A DNA stretch of 64,000 bases from assembly GCA_030068145.1 (NCBI GenBank), contig JAPJBO010000374.1, forward strand, positions 1 to 64,000, given 5' to 3'. Origin of the DNA: Diplonema papillatum. Taxonomy: Eukaryota; Euglenozoa; Diplonemea; Diplonemida; Diplonemidae. A model generated the notes under the pieces. That model ran no database searches. It was not told where the DNA came from and saw nothing but the letters and a program-made list of their open reading frames with translations. Of the stretch, positions 9,673-21,034 are shown piece after piece (position 1 is the stretch's first letter; every line of letters begins with the position of its first letter). Made by a program: the position numbers and the translations under genes.

Positions 9673-10792
9673 CCATAAAACCTTTCACAACGGAGTGACA
9701 CACCCGAAACGAGCTGAACTTTCTCGTTGTTTTCAACTCCTTTAACCCTCCTCCCTACGCAAGCCTACGGTCAGCCGGAGACTTTAAAATACCGACCTTC
9801 TAATGCTATACAACCCTTTCCTTAGCTGCTCCCTTGCGCTCCTTTCTACGAGATGCACGGCCGGCCTTTCTTGCATCCCGTGCAGTCTTTTTGCCATTTT
9901 CCAGTGCACCCCATGCTCACCCATCCCTTCGCGCACCTTTCGACGAGATCCGCAGCCGGTTCGTGACGACATCCCATGCAGACTTCGCTGTTTTCACAAA
10001 CCCCCTGAGCACTCCCCTTGCGCTCCTTCTACGATCCGTACCCCGTCCTCTTTACTACGTCCCACGCAGCTTTTTGCTGGGTTAAAGAAAACTCCTCCGC
10101 TCAGCTATTCCCTTGTTCCACGAGATCCACCGGTCTTTCATACGACCATGCAGTCCGCTACTACTTACTTTCCGCTAAAACACCGAACCTCTAAACCACA
10201 ATAAACGCTAAAACCTATGCTTGGTCTTGGCTACTCCTCCGCTCCTTTCTACGATCTCTTTACCGCATCCCTTGCAGTCCTTTTTTTTTTGTCGTATAAG
10301 ATCCCGGGGTTATTCTAATCCCCGAAATTCTGAAAAATCCCGGTTAAAAAATCTTTGATATGGCCAGAAAAAAATTTTCCCCACGCTGCGCGTGGGAAAG
10401 CATGGATTGCTGAAGCAAGCAGTGTCCCACACAGTAGTGTCATACGTTAGCACAGTGTCGAACACAGTGCTACCACAAAAACCAAATGCGGTGAGCGACA
10501 TCTCTTTTAGTTTCAAAATCCTTTCAGGCCTGTGAGCTTCAGGATAGCAAACGATCCTCCAGTGACTGATTACTGGGTGTGATGGAAAACTCAATCTGGC
10601 TGCTGCTTCTCCACTTTGTTGTAGCCTTCACTTGTCAGTCCCAGTGGGCACTACGGCATGATGGCCTCAACGCCTTTCAACGAATCGAGGCAGGGCGAAG
10701 CTGCTCACGACAGGAGCCCCCCAACACGCTAATCCCAACGCCCCTCATGCCCCATAGATATTTCTGGACCACATCGCTGGCAAGCTGTGTAC
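9673..10792. repeat. Repeat mosaic, 160-bp-array relatives
   Basis: Positions 9680-9800 match a repeat also at 20163-20295 (marker CACAACGGAGTGACACA, then CGGAGACTTTAAAATACCGA). Positions 9800-10290 hold diverged units of the 160-bp array (CTACGAGAT, CACGGCCGG, CATCCCGTGCAGTC). ACACCGAACCT then AAACCACAATAAACGCTAA near 10180 also occurs at 2791-2820. From 10300 to 10792 nothing specific was recognised. Confidence 0.6.
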
Positions 10793-11005
10793 CATGCAGG
10801 GTCAAAACCTTGTGTCTTTTTAAAACGCTCCCATGGGGCCGATGGAGCTCTAAAAAATTTTTCGGAAAAAAAGAAAAATTGCTCAACTTCCTCAAAAATT
10901 ACTGCAGAGTTTGTTCCAAACTTTTAAATTCAAAAACCCCATTTTTTTTTCTGGAAATTTTTTTTTGGCCATTTCCAAAACGACACAAGGTTTTGACCCT
11001 GCATG
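10793..11005 (+). mobile_element. TIR-215 element, complete copy
   Basis: The 213-bp element begins CATGCAGGGTCAAAACCTTG and ends with its reverse complement, with a 4-bp direct repeat GTAC on each side. The interior is A/T-rich with a GCTCAACTTCCTCAAAAATT block shared by the other copies. It has no coding capacity, so it is a non-autonomous (MITE-like) element. Confidence 0.9.
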
Positions 11006-11345
11006 GTACACACAAACAGCAACTACGACTCCAGGATCTGAGCCTGTAGCCTGGGTCCCTTGCCAAAAAGTTTTCACCAGAAATCCCCATGGTTATAAAA
11101 TCTTTTTTCACCGGCCTGTTTTCAGAATTTTTTTTTTGGTGAAAAAATTTTTTTTTAACCATACAGGATAATCCCTGATAAGATCGAAGAAAAAAAGAAG
11201 AAGTTCGTGGCATACACACGAGAGTCTCTGCATGACCTTTCTACGTTGTTACGCACCATCAATCTGGCATCACGCAGCAGCAAGGACGAGAGCAGCGAGT
11301 ACGGAGCAGCGAGACGGACGAGGAGAGTATTAGGCACAACATTCT
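11006..11345. other. T-rich spacer, no gene seen
   Basis: No gene is supported. The stretch near 11105-11160 contains inverted TTTTTTCACC/GGTGAAAAAA arms inside T-runs. Confidence 0.5.
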
Positions 11346-11830
11346 ATGCTGAGCTACTTCCCCGCGGTCTACGGGATCCCCAGCCAGGTCGTTACTTCTA
11401 CATCCCATGCAGTCTTTTGCTACTTTCCGCTGCAGCCGATGCTCCGCTATTCCCTTAAGCTCCTTTCTACGATCTCTTTCCTGCACCCCTTGCAGTCTTT
11501 TGCACAAACTCCTGTGTTTAGCTATTCCTATCCCCAGCCCGTCGTTACTACATCCCATGCAGTCTTTTGCTACTTTCCGCTGTAGCCGATGCTCCGCTAT
11601 TCCCTTAGACTCCTTTTTACGATCTCTTTATTGCATCCCTTGCAATCTTTGGCGCAAACTCCTGTGCTTAGCTATTCCCCCGCGGTCTACGAGATCCCCA
11701 GCCCGGTCGTTACTACATCCCATGCAGTCTTTTGCTACTTTCCACTGTAGCCGACGCTCCGCTGTCGTCTTGCTCGCTCCTTTCTCCAAGATCCGCAGCC
11801 CGTCCTCACCCCTTCCCAGTTTTTTGCTGG
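11346..11830. repeat. Tandem repeat related to the 160-bp array
   Basis: The strings CATCCCATGCAGTCTTTTGC and GATGCTCCGCTATTCCCTTA recur about every 140-185 bp (11400, 11545, 11720 and 11436, 11588). The units resemble the array at 3980-4800 in order and motifs but have diverged. The 157-codon frame here reflects the repeat only. Confidence 0.7.
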
Positions 11831-11876
11831 CACAGCCAGTGTTCCCGCTAAGGCCGATGACCCGGTCTTTATTTAA

Positions 11877-12305
11877 ATGACTCCTGGGCAATTTTTTTTT
11901 TTCTTTCGTGCGCTGGGCCAGCGGGTGGTGGAGGCCACCAGGCAGAGAACCGTGCGGCCGCCGCGGAAGACGCGGAAAGGCATGAAGGCACGTGGGACCG
12001 GATCCGGACGACTCTCGCAGGCTGCGCGGCGCATGCGCAAGGTAAATGCGCTGAAGTACATCGACCAACTCATTTGTGCGGCACCGACCTGCCACGTTCA
12101 AGCTTGCTCCGACCACTGCACCCTCTGCCGACACTCGCTAGCCGTCGACGCTCATGACGGCAGCCCCATCCTGAAGTGCAAATACTGCCGACGCGTCACT
12201 GCTGCTGTGTGCGCTCGGATTGGCGCCGCTCAAGCGGCCACCTTATGTCACTCGTTCGTTTGTAAAGATTGCTCCGTTCTTCTCCCTGACTTGTTCCCGG
12301 ATTAG
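11877..12305 (+). CDS. Cys-rich C-terminal fragment, probably transposon-derived
   Basis: A 142-codon frame with no ATG that I trust starts in a T-run. It shows a basic stretch followed by paired cysteines: CSDHCTLC, CKYC, CARIG, CHSFVCKDC. The CxxC spacing suggests zinc binding. The frame stops ten bases before a 333-bp (TAC)n tract, an arrangement like LINEs whose 3' ends carry short tandem tails. I do not recognise the family; a host origin is not excluded. Confidence 0.35.
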   Translation: MTPGQFFFFFRALGQRVVEATRQRTVRPPRKTRKGMKARGTGSGRLSQAARRMRKVNALKYIDQLICAAPTCHVQACSDHCTLCRHSLAVDAHDGSPILKCKYCRRVTAAVCARIGAAQAATLCHSFVCKDCSVLLPDLFPD

Positions 12306-12314
12306 GATGACACA

Positions 12315-13270
<956 letters not shown>

Positions 13271-13510
13271 CAGCCGGTCTTTTTTTGCCCCAAAAAGGCC
13301 GGCTAGCCGGTCTTTTTTGGGCAAAAAAGACCGGCCTTTTTTTGCCGGCTGTTTCTCGGAAATTATTTTTTTGGTCATAAATGACCGGCTTTTTCCTTAG
13401 CGGGAGCACTGGGCACAGCCGTGTGTTAAAGGTGAGAGGCTTTGGTTCACTCTCTCACAAGAGCTGGCACAGCCGTGTGTTAAAGGTGAGAGGCTTTGGT
13501 TCACTCTCTC
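13271..13510. repeat. Foldback followed by a tandem duplication
   Basis: Between 13271 and 13395 alternating CCGGTCTTTTTTTG and CAAAAAAGACCGG blocks form nested inverted repeats centred on GGCCGGCTAGCCGG. At 13412-13505 a ~55-bp unit (marker GCACAGCCGTGTGTTAAAGG) is repeated twice in tandem. Confidence 0.8.
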
Positions 13511-14229
13511 ACTCTGCAACAAGAGCGTCTGAAAGGTGAGATGAGAGGCATAGGCTCATTCTGTCAAAGGACAATACTCACGCAACAAAGAGCCCGAGAG
13601 ATTGAGAGAGGCGAGATAGAAGAAACGAGTTGGTGCATTGGGCTTCCAGCTGCAGGGGCCTGCAGGGGATTGTCCGCAACACCCTGCGCTTATCTGTTCC
13701 CGCAGGGCGTTGTATCCAACATACCCATAGCCCTAGCGGGCTTCGCTTGTATCCCCTGTCGCTCCAGCGCGAGGAAACTGCCCTCCCGTTCCCGTACCGT
13801 ATCATGTTTGTGTAGGCACCACACGAGTCTCGGTGCCCACGCGCGCAGGAACACACTGTGCAGTGAGCACGAGAGGTGCGGAACAGGCGGGAGGCCGCAA
13901 CAATGATATCCCACTAAACTCTACTCTCGTTGTCGCTTTATTTATCCAATGACGGGAAGACGGCAGGCTGCTGTCCCTTGTGGGGTTGAGGTCGTCGGGA
14001 CCGTATACAAACGGGGTTCAGCCCTAGAATCCTCGTTCGGAGACCAGTCTGGCTTATGGGCATGCGTTCATGACGACGTGGAGTCGGAGTAAGGGCCTTT
14101 GAATCCGCAGCGTATCCTGGAGCTGAGCCTGAAATTGTCCGTCGGCTTCCCAGCGGGGGCACAAGCTGGAAGGGGTGTTGAAGCAGGTCGACAGACCTGG
14201 ACCTTGCAGACACGACCTGGAGCTGTTAT
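13511..14229. other. Unassigned spacer
   Basis: No gene or repeat was recognised. Open frames of 60-136 codons overlap on both strands with no motif. Confidence 0.4.
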
Positions 14230-14409
14230 TGAGCCGGTCCATCCCCTCTTGATAGACCGTGATAGACCGAAGAATACAGCACCGGGCAATTCGATGCAGC
14301 TCCAGGGACTAGGGATGGACCTGATAGACCGTGGTGGGCCGTGATTCACTGTGATAAACAGCGGCAGGCACTTCGATGCAGGTTCAAGAGATAGGGACGG
14401 ACCGGCTCA
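14230..14409. mobile_element. TIR-180 element D, copy 1
   Basis: A 180-bp element begins TGAGCCGGTCCATCCCC and ends GGGACGGACCGGCTCA, imperfect terminal inverted repeats of about 16 bp. GTTAT flanks both sides, a likely 5-bp target duplication. It contains repeats of GATAGACCGTG. A second copy lies at 23936-24115 in the same orientation. No coding capacity. Confidence 0.85.
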
Positions 14410-14935
14410 GTTATTGACAAGCACCACGGCCAGTGAGATGAGGTTGATGCCTGCTGCATTAGTGTCGGCAGCGAAGCAGCACGGCCCCGGGTTCATTTTG
14501 AACCGGGGAAAACGAAACAGCATGCGAGTCTCTCGGCCCTCGGTTGCCAGCATGTTCCAGGGCGAGGACGGCAGGCCTATCAACGATAATCATATTGGCC
14601 GCTCCACTGCTTGAAAAAGGCTGACCTTGTCGGTATCCGTACATATGCTGCAACCACGGACGTATCCAATGTCGTCAACGGTCTGGAGCACGATACCGAA
14701 TTGCTTGCATTAACTTTGAAGGCCCTCGTACCAGGCCACAGTCACAAGCCCAGGAAATGCCTGATCCTCCGGCTTCGCATCCTGAACCCCTGCAACCACC
14801 AGAATCTTCAGCCCCGCCAGGAACAGATCTACCATATCCTGTGGCACCCCACCAGCTGCGCAATTTCATCCTCCCTTGGGGGAGTGAGCTTCACCCGAAC
14901 TCCCCATCTCGCGTTCTCACTGCTATGCTGTTCGT
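14410..14935. other. Unassigned spacer upstream of the dsRBD gene
   Basis: No gene was recognised. It presumably holds the 5' end signals of the gene that follows, but no specific acceptor was chosen. Confidence 0.4.
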
Positions 14936-17410
14936 ATGCTCAGCCCTCTGCTTGTCGTGCCGTCAAATGTCCTGTCAAGGGCCCTCGCGTCGAGGCCGTA
15001 CAGCGTGCACCGCACGACGAACCCGTCAGAGAGCTTCAATGCCTCTCTGCTGGCGGCACGCAAAGTGCACGTGCTCTCCCTGATGGACTGCTATTGGGCA
15101 GAAAGTCAGTGAGTTTTTTTAAAACATTGCCCGACCCCACAACAGCACCAGGAACAGTGCTCACAGTTCCTATGGAACAAGTTGAGTTCAACACTGTAAC
15201 TTCCAGGACCCTGCTTTGCCGCCCCACACCGAACGGGGGTTTCAAAGTACGAGGTGGTAGACCGCGAGGGCCACCCGCTCAGTGTGGAGCTGGAAGGAAC
15301 GCAGACAACGCGCAACTGCGCTCAGGCGCGCCTGGTAGCAATACCTTGCGTGCACGTTTGTCGTGTGCTGGCTTCGTTGAACCCGCCAACAACCCAGTCA
15401 CTCTACTGGGGCCTGAGCATAGATGTGCTCGGTACCGTGAGGCCTACACTCGTGGGGTCGAGCCCTTCTGCGCAGCTGCTGGGTGAGTAATGACAGTGAA
15501 TGCACGTTGAACATCGTATGGAGTCGGCTGGCGCCGCTGCTGTTCGTCCGCAGCAGAATCGGAGGGCGCTGCAAAAGTGCGGCCGGTGTCGCCAGCGACG
15601 ACACTACCGTCACGGGTGCACGTGCCGGAGGCAGAGATTGTGCCCCAGCCGCGCTGACAAACTGCTCGAGCAGGACCGAGGGTGGATCAAGGCAGAAAGC
15701 CAGCGGGATCGAGGCAGAAAGCCAGCCCCGAATGGGTGTTGACGCGTCTCAGTGCTGCGTTGCGACACTGCCCATGTCGTGTTCATCGTAGTACGCCATC
15801 AGTCGCCCCAATGCAGCCGCGCGTTCAGGCGTGCGCTCCGTCTCGTCCAGCGCATACCTTGCACTGTCCTTGCCTACTTGCAGGGTCGCGTTCATGTCGC
15901 ACTAATATCCCTAAGCAGCACGTAGGCCACGAAGCAGGAAGCCTAGATCAAACGAGGCCGCAGTTCCGAACACCGCGCGGACACCGCGAGCAGGCAGGAA
16001 CCTCAGCTGTGACGTGAGAATGCTAAAAGCCTGGGCTATATTCCGCGACGAGGGGTTACCCACAATTGAATTCCACACACGCGCACACAAACCTTTCGCC
16101 ACCCAATACAGCCCCGCCGACAAGGTGCCGATGGTCGTCAGCGGCACCGAGGTGCAGACCGCGATTGTCTGCGGTACGGTGTCCGCGATGCTGCAGGCGG
16201 AGAATCCGCTGAAAGAGCTCGAGCTAATCGCCAGCCGTGACGACTTGCTCAAGCAAGTGTTCGGAGGGAGCCGGCCAGCGTACCGCTTGCAGTTCCAAGG
16301 GCACAGGGGCGAGAGCCTAGAGAAGTTCATGCGCGTAGGTGTCTACATTGCCGACACCCTGGTAGGAGAGGGCGAAGGCGTCGACTACGAGCTGGCGTGT
16401 CGAAATGCCGCACAAACGACTCTTAATTCATACTACATGGTATGCACGTTTTTTGCTATGTCTAACACTGGGCGCCCAGTTGGGGGTAGTGTGCTTCGGC
16501 GAACCCTGCGAGAACAATTGAGTTCAGTCTTGAGAAAAAGTCGATCAGGACACCACGAGATGTTGTAAAACCAGTTCTACCTCGATGCCGTAACACCAGT
16601 TCTACCCCCTGAGATGTCGTAACACCAGTTCTACCCCCTGGGATGGCGTAACACCAGTTCTACCCCCTGAGATGTCGTATAACCAGTTCTACCTCTGAGA
16701 CGGTCTCGACAACGGATCAGGAGCTCAGAGAAAACAGCCCGGTCAACAGGCTGCTGGCGCCGCCGTTCCGTTCAAATGCTGGGAGGATTCGCACATCCAA
16801 GGGCCTCGCCTCCAGGTCTACGCGAACAATGCGAGCGAGAGTTTCGACGAACACCAGTCGAGCTCTACGATGACACCGTGGATCCTCTGAACACTCCCTT
16901 TACCACCTGTGCATTCATTTTCTACGCAACATCTTCTTTGAAGAAGATTTGATCGTAGCGTCGATCATGCATGAGAGGCAGTGTCCTGTCTAAACATAAC
17001 ACTGCGATTTCCCCGTGCCTATCCCACCTTGTCAACTCACATGTGTCCGTGGCTTAAAGGACTGAAACGGACTAGTGCGGCGTTGAGCATGTCTATTCCA
17101 AGCACGTTCTTGCATCCCAATCCCCCCCGTACCTACTCCACGCTGTCAACCACAGAGCAACGAAAGGCGGGCTGTTCCCCCTCAGGCGGACACATCAGGA
17201 CCCGCCTCCGGCGCGGAGGTGCCTGCCTTGACCGACTCTGCAGGCCTCGATGGTGAACGTGCCGAAGGAGGTGAGGCAGAAGCGGCGACGCCAAGCCCTA
17301 CGAAGATGAAGAAGAAGAAGAAGCAGGCGAAGAAACCGTCGACGCCCGTGCCCGCGTCCGCAGCCGGCGACGACGGAGTTGCCGGGGAGGAGGCGCAACA
17401 GCAACCGTAA
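14936..17410 (+). CDS. Mitochondrial-type dsRNA-binding protein, mL44/RNase III-like (three-exon model)
   Basis: I propose exons 14936-15108, 16007-16439 and 17186-17410, about 276 residues. The introns are GTGAGT...CTCAG and GTATGC...CTCAG, and both junction phases agree. Exon 1 begins MLSPLLVVPSNVLSRALASR, Arg/Ser-rich without acidic residues, a good mitochondrial leader. Exon 2 ends in a double-stranded-RNA-binding domain (RVGVYIADTLVGEGEGVDYE, then ACRNAAQTTLNSYY). Exon 3 is a low-complexity tail with KMKKKKKQAKK. A C-terminal dsRBD after a helical region recalls mitochondrial ribosomal protein mL44, an RNase III relative, but no RNase III catalytic motif is visible. The dsRBD is the firm part; the link to exon 1 rests on phase and composition. 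Intron 1 also holds an unassigned CX2CX4HX4C knuckle (CGRCRQRRHYRHGC). Confidence 0.45.
16007..16439 (+). CDS. Exon with double-stranded-RNA-binding domain
   Basis: This is the best supported exon of the model at 14936-17410. It is open throughout, has host-like codon use up to the junction, and ends at ATG|GTATGCACG. Its last ~65 residues fit the dsRBD pattern: a beta strand VGVYIADTLVGEGEG, then an Ala-rich helix ELACRNAAQTTL. Confidence 0.55.
16563..16705. repeat. 28-bp minisatellite, about five units
   Basis: The core ACACCAGTTCTACCCCCTGA repeats about five times with small changes, inside the proposed second intron of the dsRBD gene. The outer units are more diverged than the central three. 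Confidence 0.9.
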
Positions 17411-18660
17411 CTCTCGCGAGGGCTGAGCAGAGCTGTGGCACAGCCACTAGCATCCTCTCATCCCATCGGAGCAGCTGTGCAGTCCTCCTGTACCAGCTGT
17501 GTCACACCCGCTTTTTCGGGTGTATTTGGTCGTGGCACCAAATACCCGCTTTCGGCTGTGACTCGGGCACACCCTCTTTAGCTCCTGTGAGGCTGAACCT
17601 CAGTGCATCTGCGGTAGGAGCAGCAGCAACGTAACTGCACGGTGTAGCTGCACGTATTGCAAGCACTGTCTTAGTCCATATCGAATCGAATCGTACCTGC
17701 GGGAAGGTGAGCGAGGGATCACCCTTGCAAAACTCGAGGCGAGGTGAAGCAGGGATCAATCAAAGGTTCGCACACTCCGGAAAATCTCTCGTCCAAAAAA
17801 CAGCCTCGCCTTTAGCTTCACCCGCTCTACTGAGAGCGGCTGACGGAGGGCAGCACATCTCAGTCTCGTTTTTTTTCCCCCTGCCAAAATTCTCGCTCGC
17901 TGGCAACTCTTCCCACCCCCCTTTCTGTGGGGACATCACTCGGCCGCCAATCCCGCGGTGCAACCACAAAGTCGCGATTGTCGCGATTGCGTGTGGGGAA
18001 GGAGATGAAAAGAAACTGAAGCAAAAAAAAAAAAAAAAGAAAGAAAAGTCCCAGACAACCGTTTCCATTCTCCCGTTTTGTTGTTGTTGTTTTGACAACG
18101 CACTGTCGGTAGTCGAAAATTGGTGGTTGGCGGCGAAGACCTAGCACCGCTATCACCGCATGACTGCGAAGACCTAGCGCCGTTATCACCGCATGACTGC
18201 GAAGACCTAGCACCGCTATCACCGCATGGCTGTGGCAGGTGACGACATCATAAAGTAGCGTTGGCCTAATAGACATAAGGTTCCCGGAAAGCCTCCATTT
18301 TGAACGAAGTCCACCCAATGCCGTGCAGAATGTTTTACGCGAAATCGTCACTTTAAAAACTACCGAACGTGACCTCAAGAGCCCCGGAACTACACACAAG
18401 ACACATAGGATATGAGAGTATGAGAGCGCGCTCTACATAATAAGTCGAATAATCGGCGACAGACACCGAAGACACCCATGCAAACACACGTACTGCCACT
18501 ACCGCAGATTAGATACGCATACTAGTATACAACACACCGCGAAAGCTTGCAGTTAGAATGCAGAAGGAATCTGTGACGACGGTCTGCATTTAGTCACGCG
18601 GGTCGACTTGTTTGTACTGTCGCGTCGTGTTTCCGGGTGCCGGCTCTCATTATTATTAGC
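17411..18660. other. Intergenic, with a 3x tandem repeat
   Basis: No gene is supported. At 18131-18233 a ~34-bp unit (GAAGACCTAGC, CACCGCATGACTGC) is repeated three times. An A-run lies at 18023-18038. Confidence 0.55.
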
Positions 18661-19445
18661 TTTCGCGGCCTTTCCTTCCTTTGCTGATGTGCACCTTAGG
18701 AAGGAACGTTTTCGACAAAAGTCACACAGAGACTTTCGAACGTTTTTGGGTTCCCCGTGGGGTTGTGTGCCAGTCGGGCTGTTTTTTTTCGTAATAACAA
18801 TTAATTGTAAACGCGAAAGAGAACGCTGGCAGCGTGTTTGGGAGAAGTTTAGCCTACCGATCATATTCACTCACTAACACTCACTAACAGGCTAATCCTC
18901 CCCCGGCACGTACAAACATACAAACGGCTTGGGTTTCTGTGATGTTTTTCCTTAAGGAATTGCCTTGTGGAGGTGATTTTGCCTCGTTTTCACATTCTGC
19001 GGCCATAGTTCCAGCCTAAACGAGCATCCGACTAGTTATTCTGGATTTCCCGAGCGTTTTGAAACCCCGGATCGTTCGTGCCTGACGGAACCAACCGCCC
19101 CCGGGTGGCGAGTCTGAAACCGCGGCCTTTCCTTCCTTTGCGGATGTGCACCTTAGGAAGGAACGTTTTCGACAAAAGTCACACGGAGACTTTCGAATGT
19201 TTTTGGGTTCCCTGTGGGGCCAGTCGGGCTGTTTTTTTTTGTGGCTGCGGCTTGGGTTTCTGTGTGATCTTTTTCCTTAAGGAATTGCCTTGTGGAGGTG
19301 ATTTTGCCTCGTTTTCTCATTCTGCGGCCATAATTCCAGCCTAAACGAGCATCCGACTAGTTATTCTGGATTTCCAGAGCGTTATGAAACCCCGGATCGT
19401 TCGTGCCTGACGGAACCAACCGCCCCCGGGTGGGCGAGTCCGATA
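18661..19445. repeat. Interleaved duplication of two repeat blocks
   Basis: Block A (marker CACCTTAGGAAGGAACGTTT) lies at 18661-18790 and 19119-19235. Block B (marker CTTAAGGAATTGCCTTGTGG) lies at 18926-19110 and 19249-19442. The order is A-B-A-B with unequal spacers, so one A-B unit was duplicated and then trimmed. A diverged B copy is at 840-957. Confidence 0.8.
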
Positions 19446-20934
19446 CAAGTTGTTAAACAGCATGAATAGTTGGGTCGCAGCTCTTGACAAAGACAGATGG
19501 AAAAAAAATTGTTCGCTATTCAGGAGCCCCAGCGGAAAAGCAACAGAATGGGCCACTTGGCTAATAATGCACGAGATCAAGTCTAGCTCGAAGATACGAT
19601 AAAGCAAACACTTCTTTTGGGAACCCGCCGGTCACCACAAGCACGCACATATGCTGAACTTCACAAACACACAAAAGGTCGAAAGACACCCACCTGTACG
19701 CCGATTCGGGATCGTCGGAAGCACAAAAAAGAAGGTGTTTTTAGCCTTCGCTTTTTCTTACGAACGGGTTGGCTTTGCAAGTTCTCCCGACTCCCCAACT
19801 GAGGCACTCAGGGTCCAGCATTGTCGTGAAGATACGTCGCGTCGCTGTGTTGAGCCCATTCCTGAGTGTGGCCGCAAAAAGCCGGTCCAAGTTCGGAAAA
19901 TGTGCCGGAGACCAATGCCCTGATTACCATACTTTCAAGAAAAAATACACCAACCAGGCAAAACTCAAAAGAGGAGGTAAATAAAGAGGAGCAAACGACA
20001 AAAAAAAAAAAAAAAAAAACACAGAAACAAAGCAAACAGAAACCAAAGAACCACCCTTATATTCCCCCGCCCGCTGGCTCCGTAGACGCTCTTGCGTGGG
20101 GGGAAAAAGAGAACGGAGTCCGGCCCTGGCTCCAGACACGGAGGAAGGGGACTTCACAAGGTTTCACAACGGAGTGACACAACACCCGAAACGAGTCGCA
20201 CTCTTTTACTTTTCTCAACCCCCCGCCATACCCAAGCCTCTACGGTCAACCGGAGACTTTAAAATACCGACCTTCTAATCCACAAATAACGCTAGAAGAA
20301 GTGCCCCCCTTCCTTCCTTCCTTCTCCCGGGCGGCTCTTCGCACTCACCCAGCGCCATTCTTGCATTCTGTGTCCGCGACTTAAAGGACCGAAACACGGC
20401 GCACGCGCGGTGTTGGTCACATATCCATTCCAAGCCCGTTCTTGCAACCCGCCAGTTCTTGCCGGTTTGTGCACGGGTTCAAACAGGGAACGATTGCCGT
20501 CCAGAGAACCTTTCACTCTAAAAAAAGGAGGAAAAAAGACGGCCGTTTCGATAGCAGAACCACTACCGGCTAACAAGAAACGTCGAAAGACATCAGACCG
20601 CACATCATCAACCCCGGTTGATCGTCGGCAACACAAGAAGAGTTGAAAAAAAAACAAGGGAAAACAAAAAAAGAAAAGAAGAAGAAATTATATACACACT
20701 ACCGACACGCACTCTCCCGCAACGCAACGAAAACAAGAAAAGACGCCGGGGCCGGGCCCGGGGGAAAAAAAGAAAAAGAAAAAAACAGTGTTTCGCCGCT
20801 CTGGCTTTCCAGTAGGCGACGGGCGTACTCACGTACACACACACACAGCGTGGTCGTACTTCTGTGAAGGGAGACACCACCGTTTTAACACGGGTTCGCA
20901 ACACGTACACACACTCTCTCTTCTCACGTGGAGC
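19446..20934. other. Intergenic repeat mosaic
   Basis: No gene is supported. Included are a 20-A run near 20000-20019, a repeat shared with 9680-9800 (20163-20295), a partial R500 copy (20370-20450), and purine-rich sequence from 20640 to 20790. Confidence 0.55.
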
Positions 20935-20936
20935 TG

Positions 20937-20966
20937 CTTTTTTTTTTTTTTTGCTCCCCGGTCCAG
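20937..20966 (+). promoter_or_regulatory. Candidate spliced-leader acceptor
   Basis: A T15 tract is followed by GCTCCCCGGTCCAG, a pyrimidine tract and AG about 70 bp upstream of the ATG at 21035. In euglenozoans such a tract plus AG marks addition of the spliced leader. Other AGs (for example CTTAACAG at 20991) are possible. Confidence 0.3.
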
Positions 20967-21034
20967 ACGGCTTCCGCGCGCCGTCTTAACAGAAGCGAAC
21001 TTCGTGCTGCGTGTTCGGGGCAGGCCCCGGCTGG

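Noticed and set aside
14611-15486. 291-codon frame overlapping the dsRBD gene region
   Set aside because: Composition changes along it and no motif is seen; the exon model in another frame gives a leader and matching phases.
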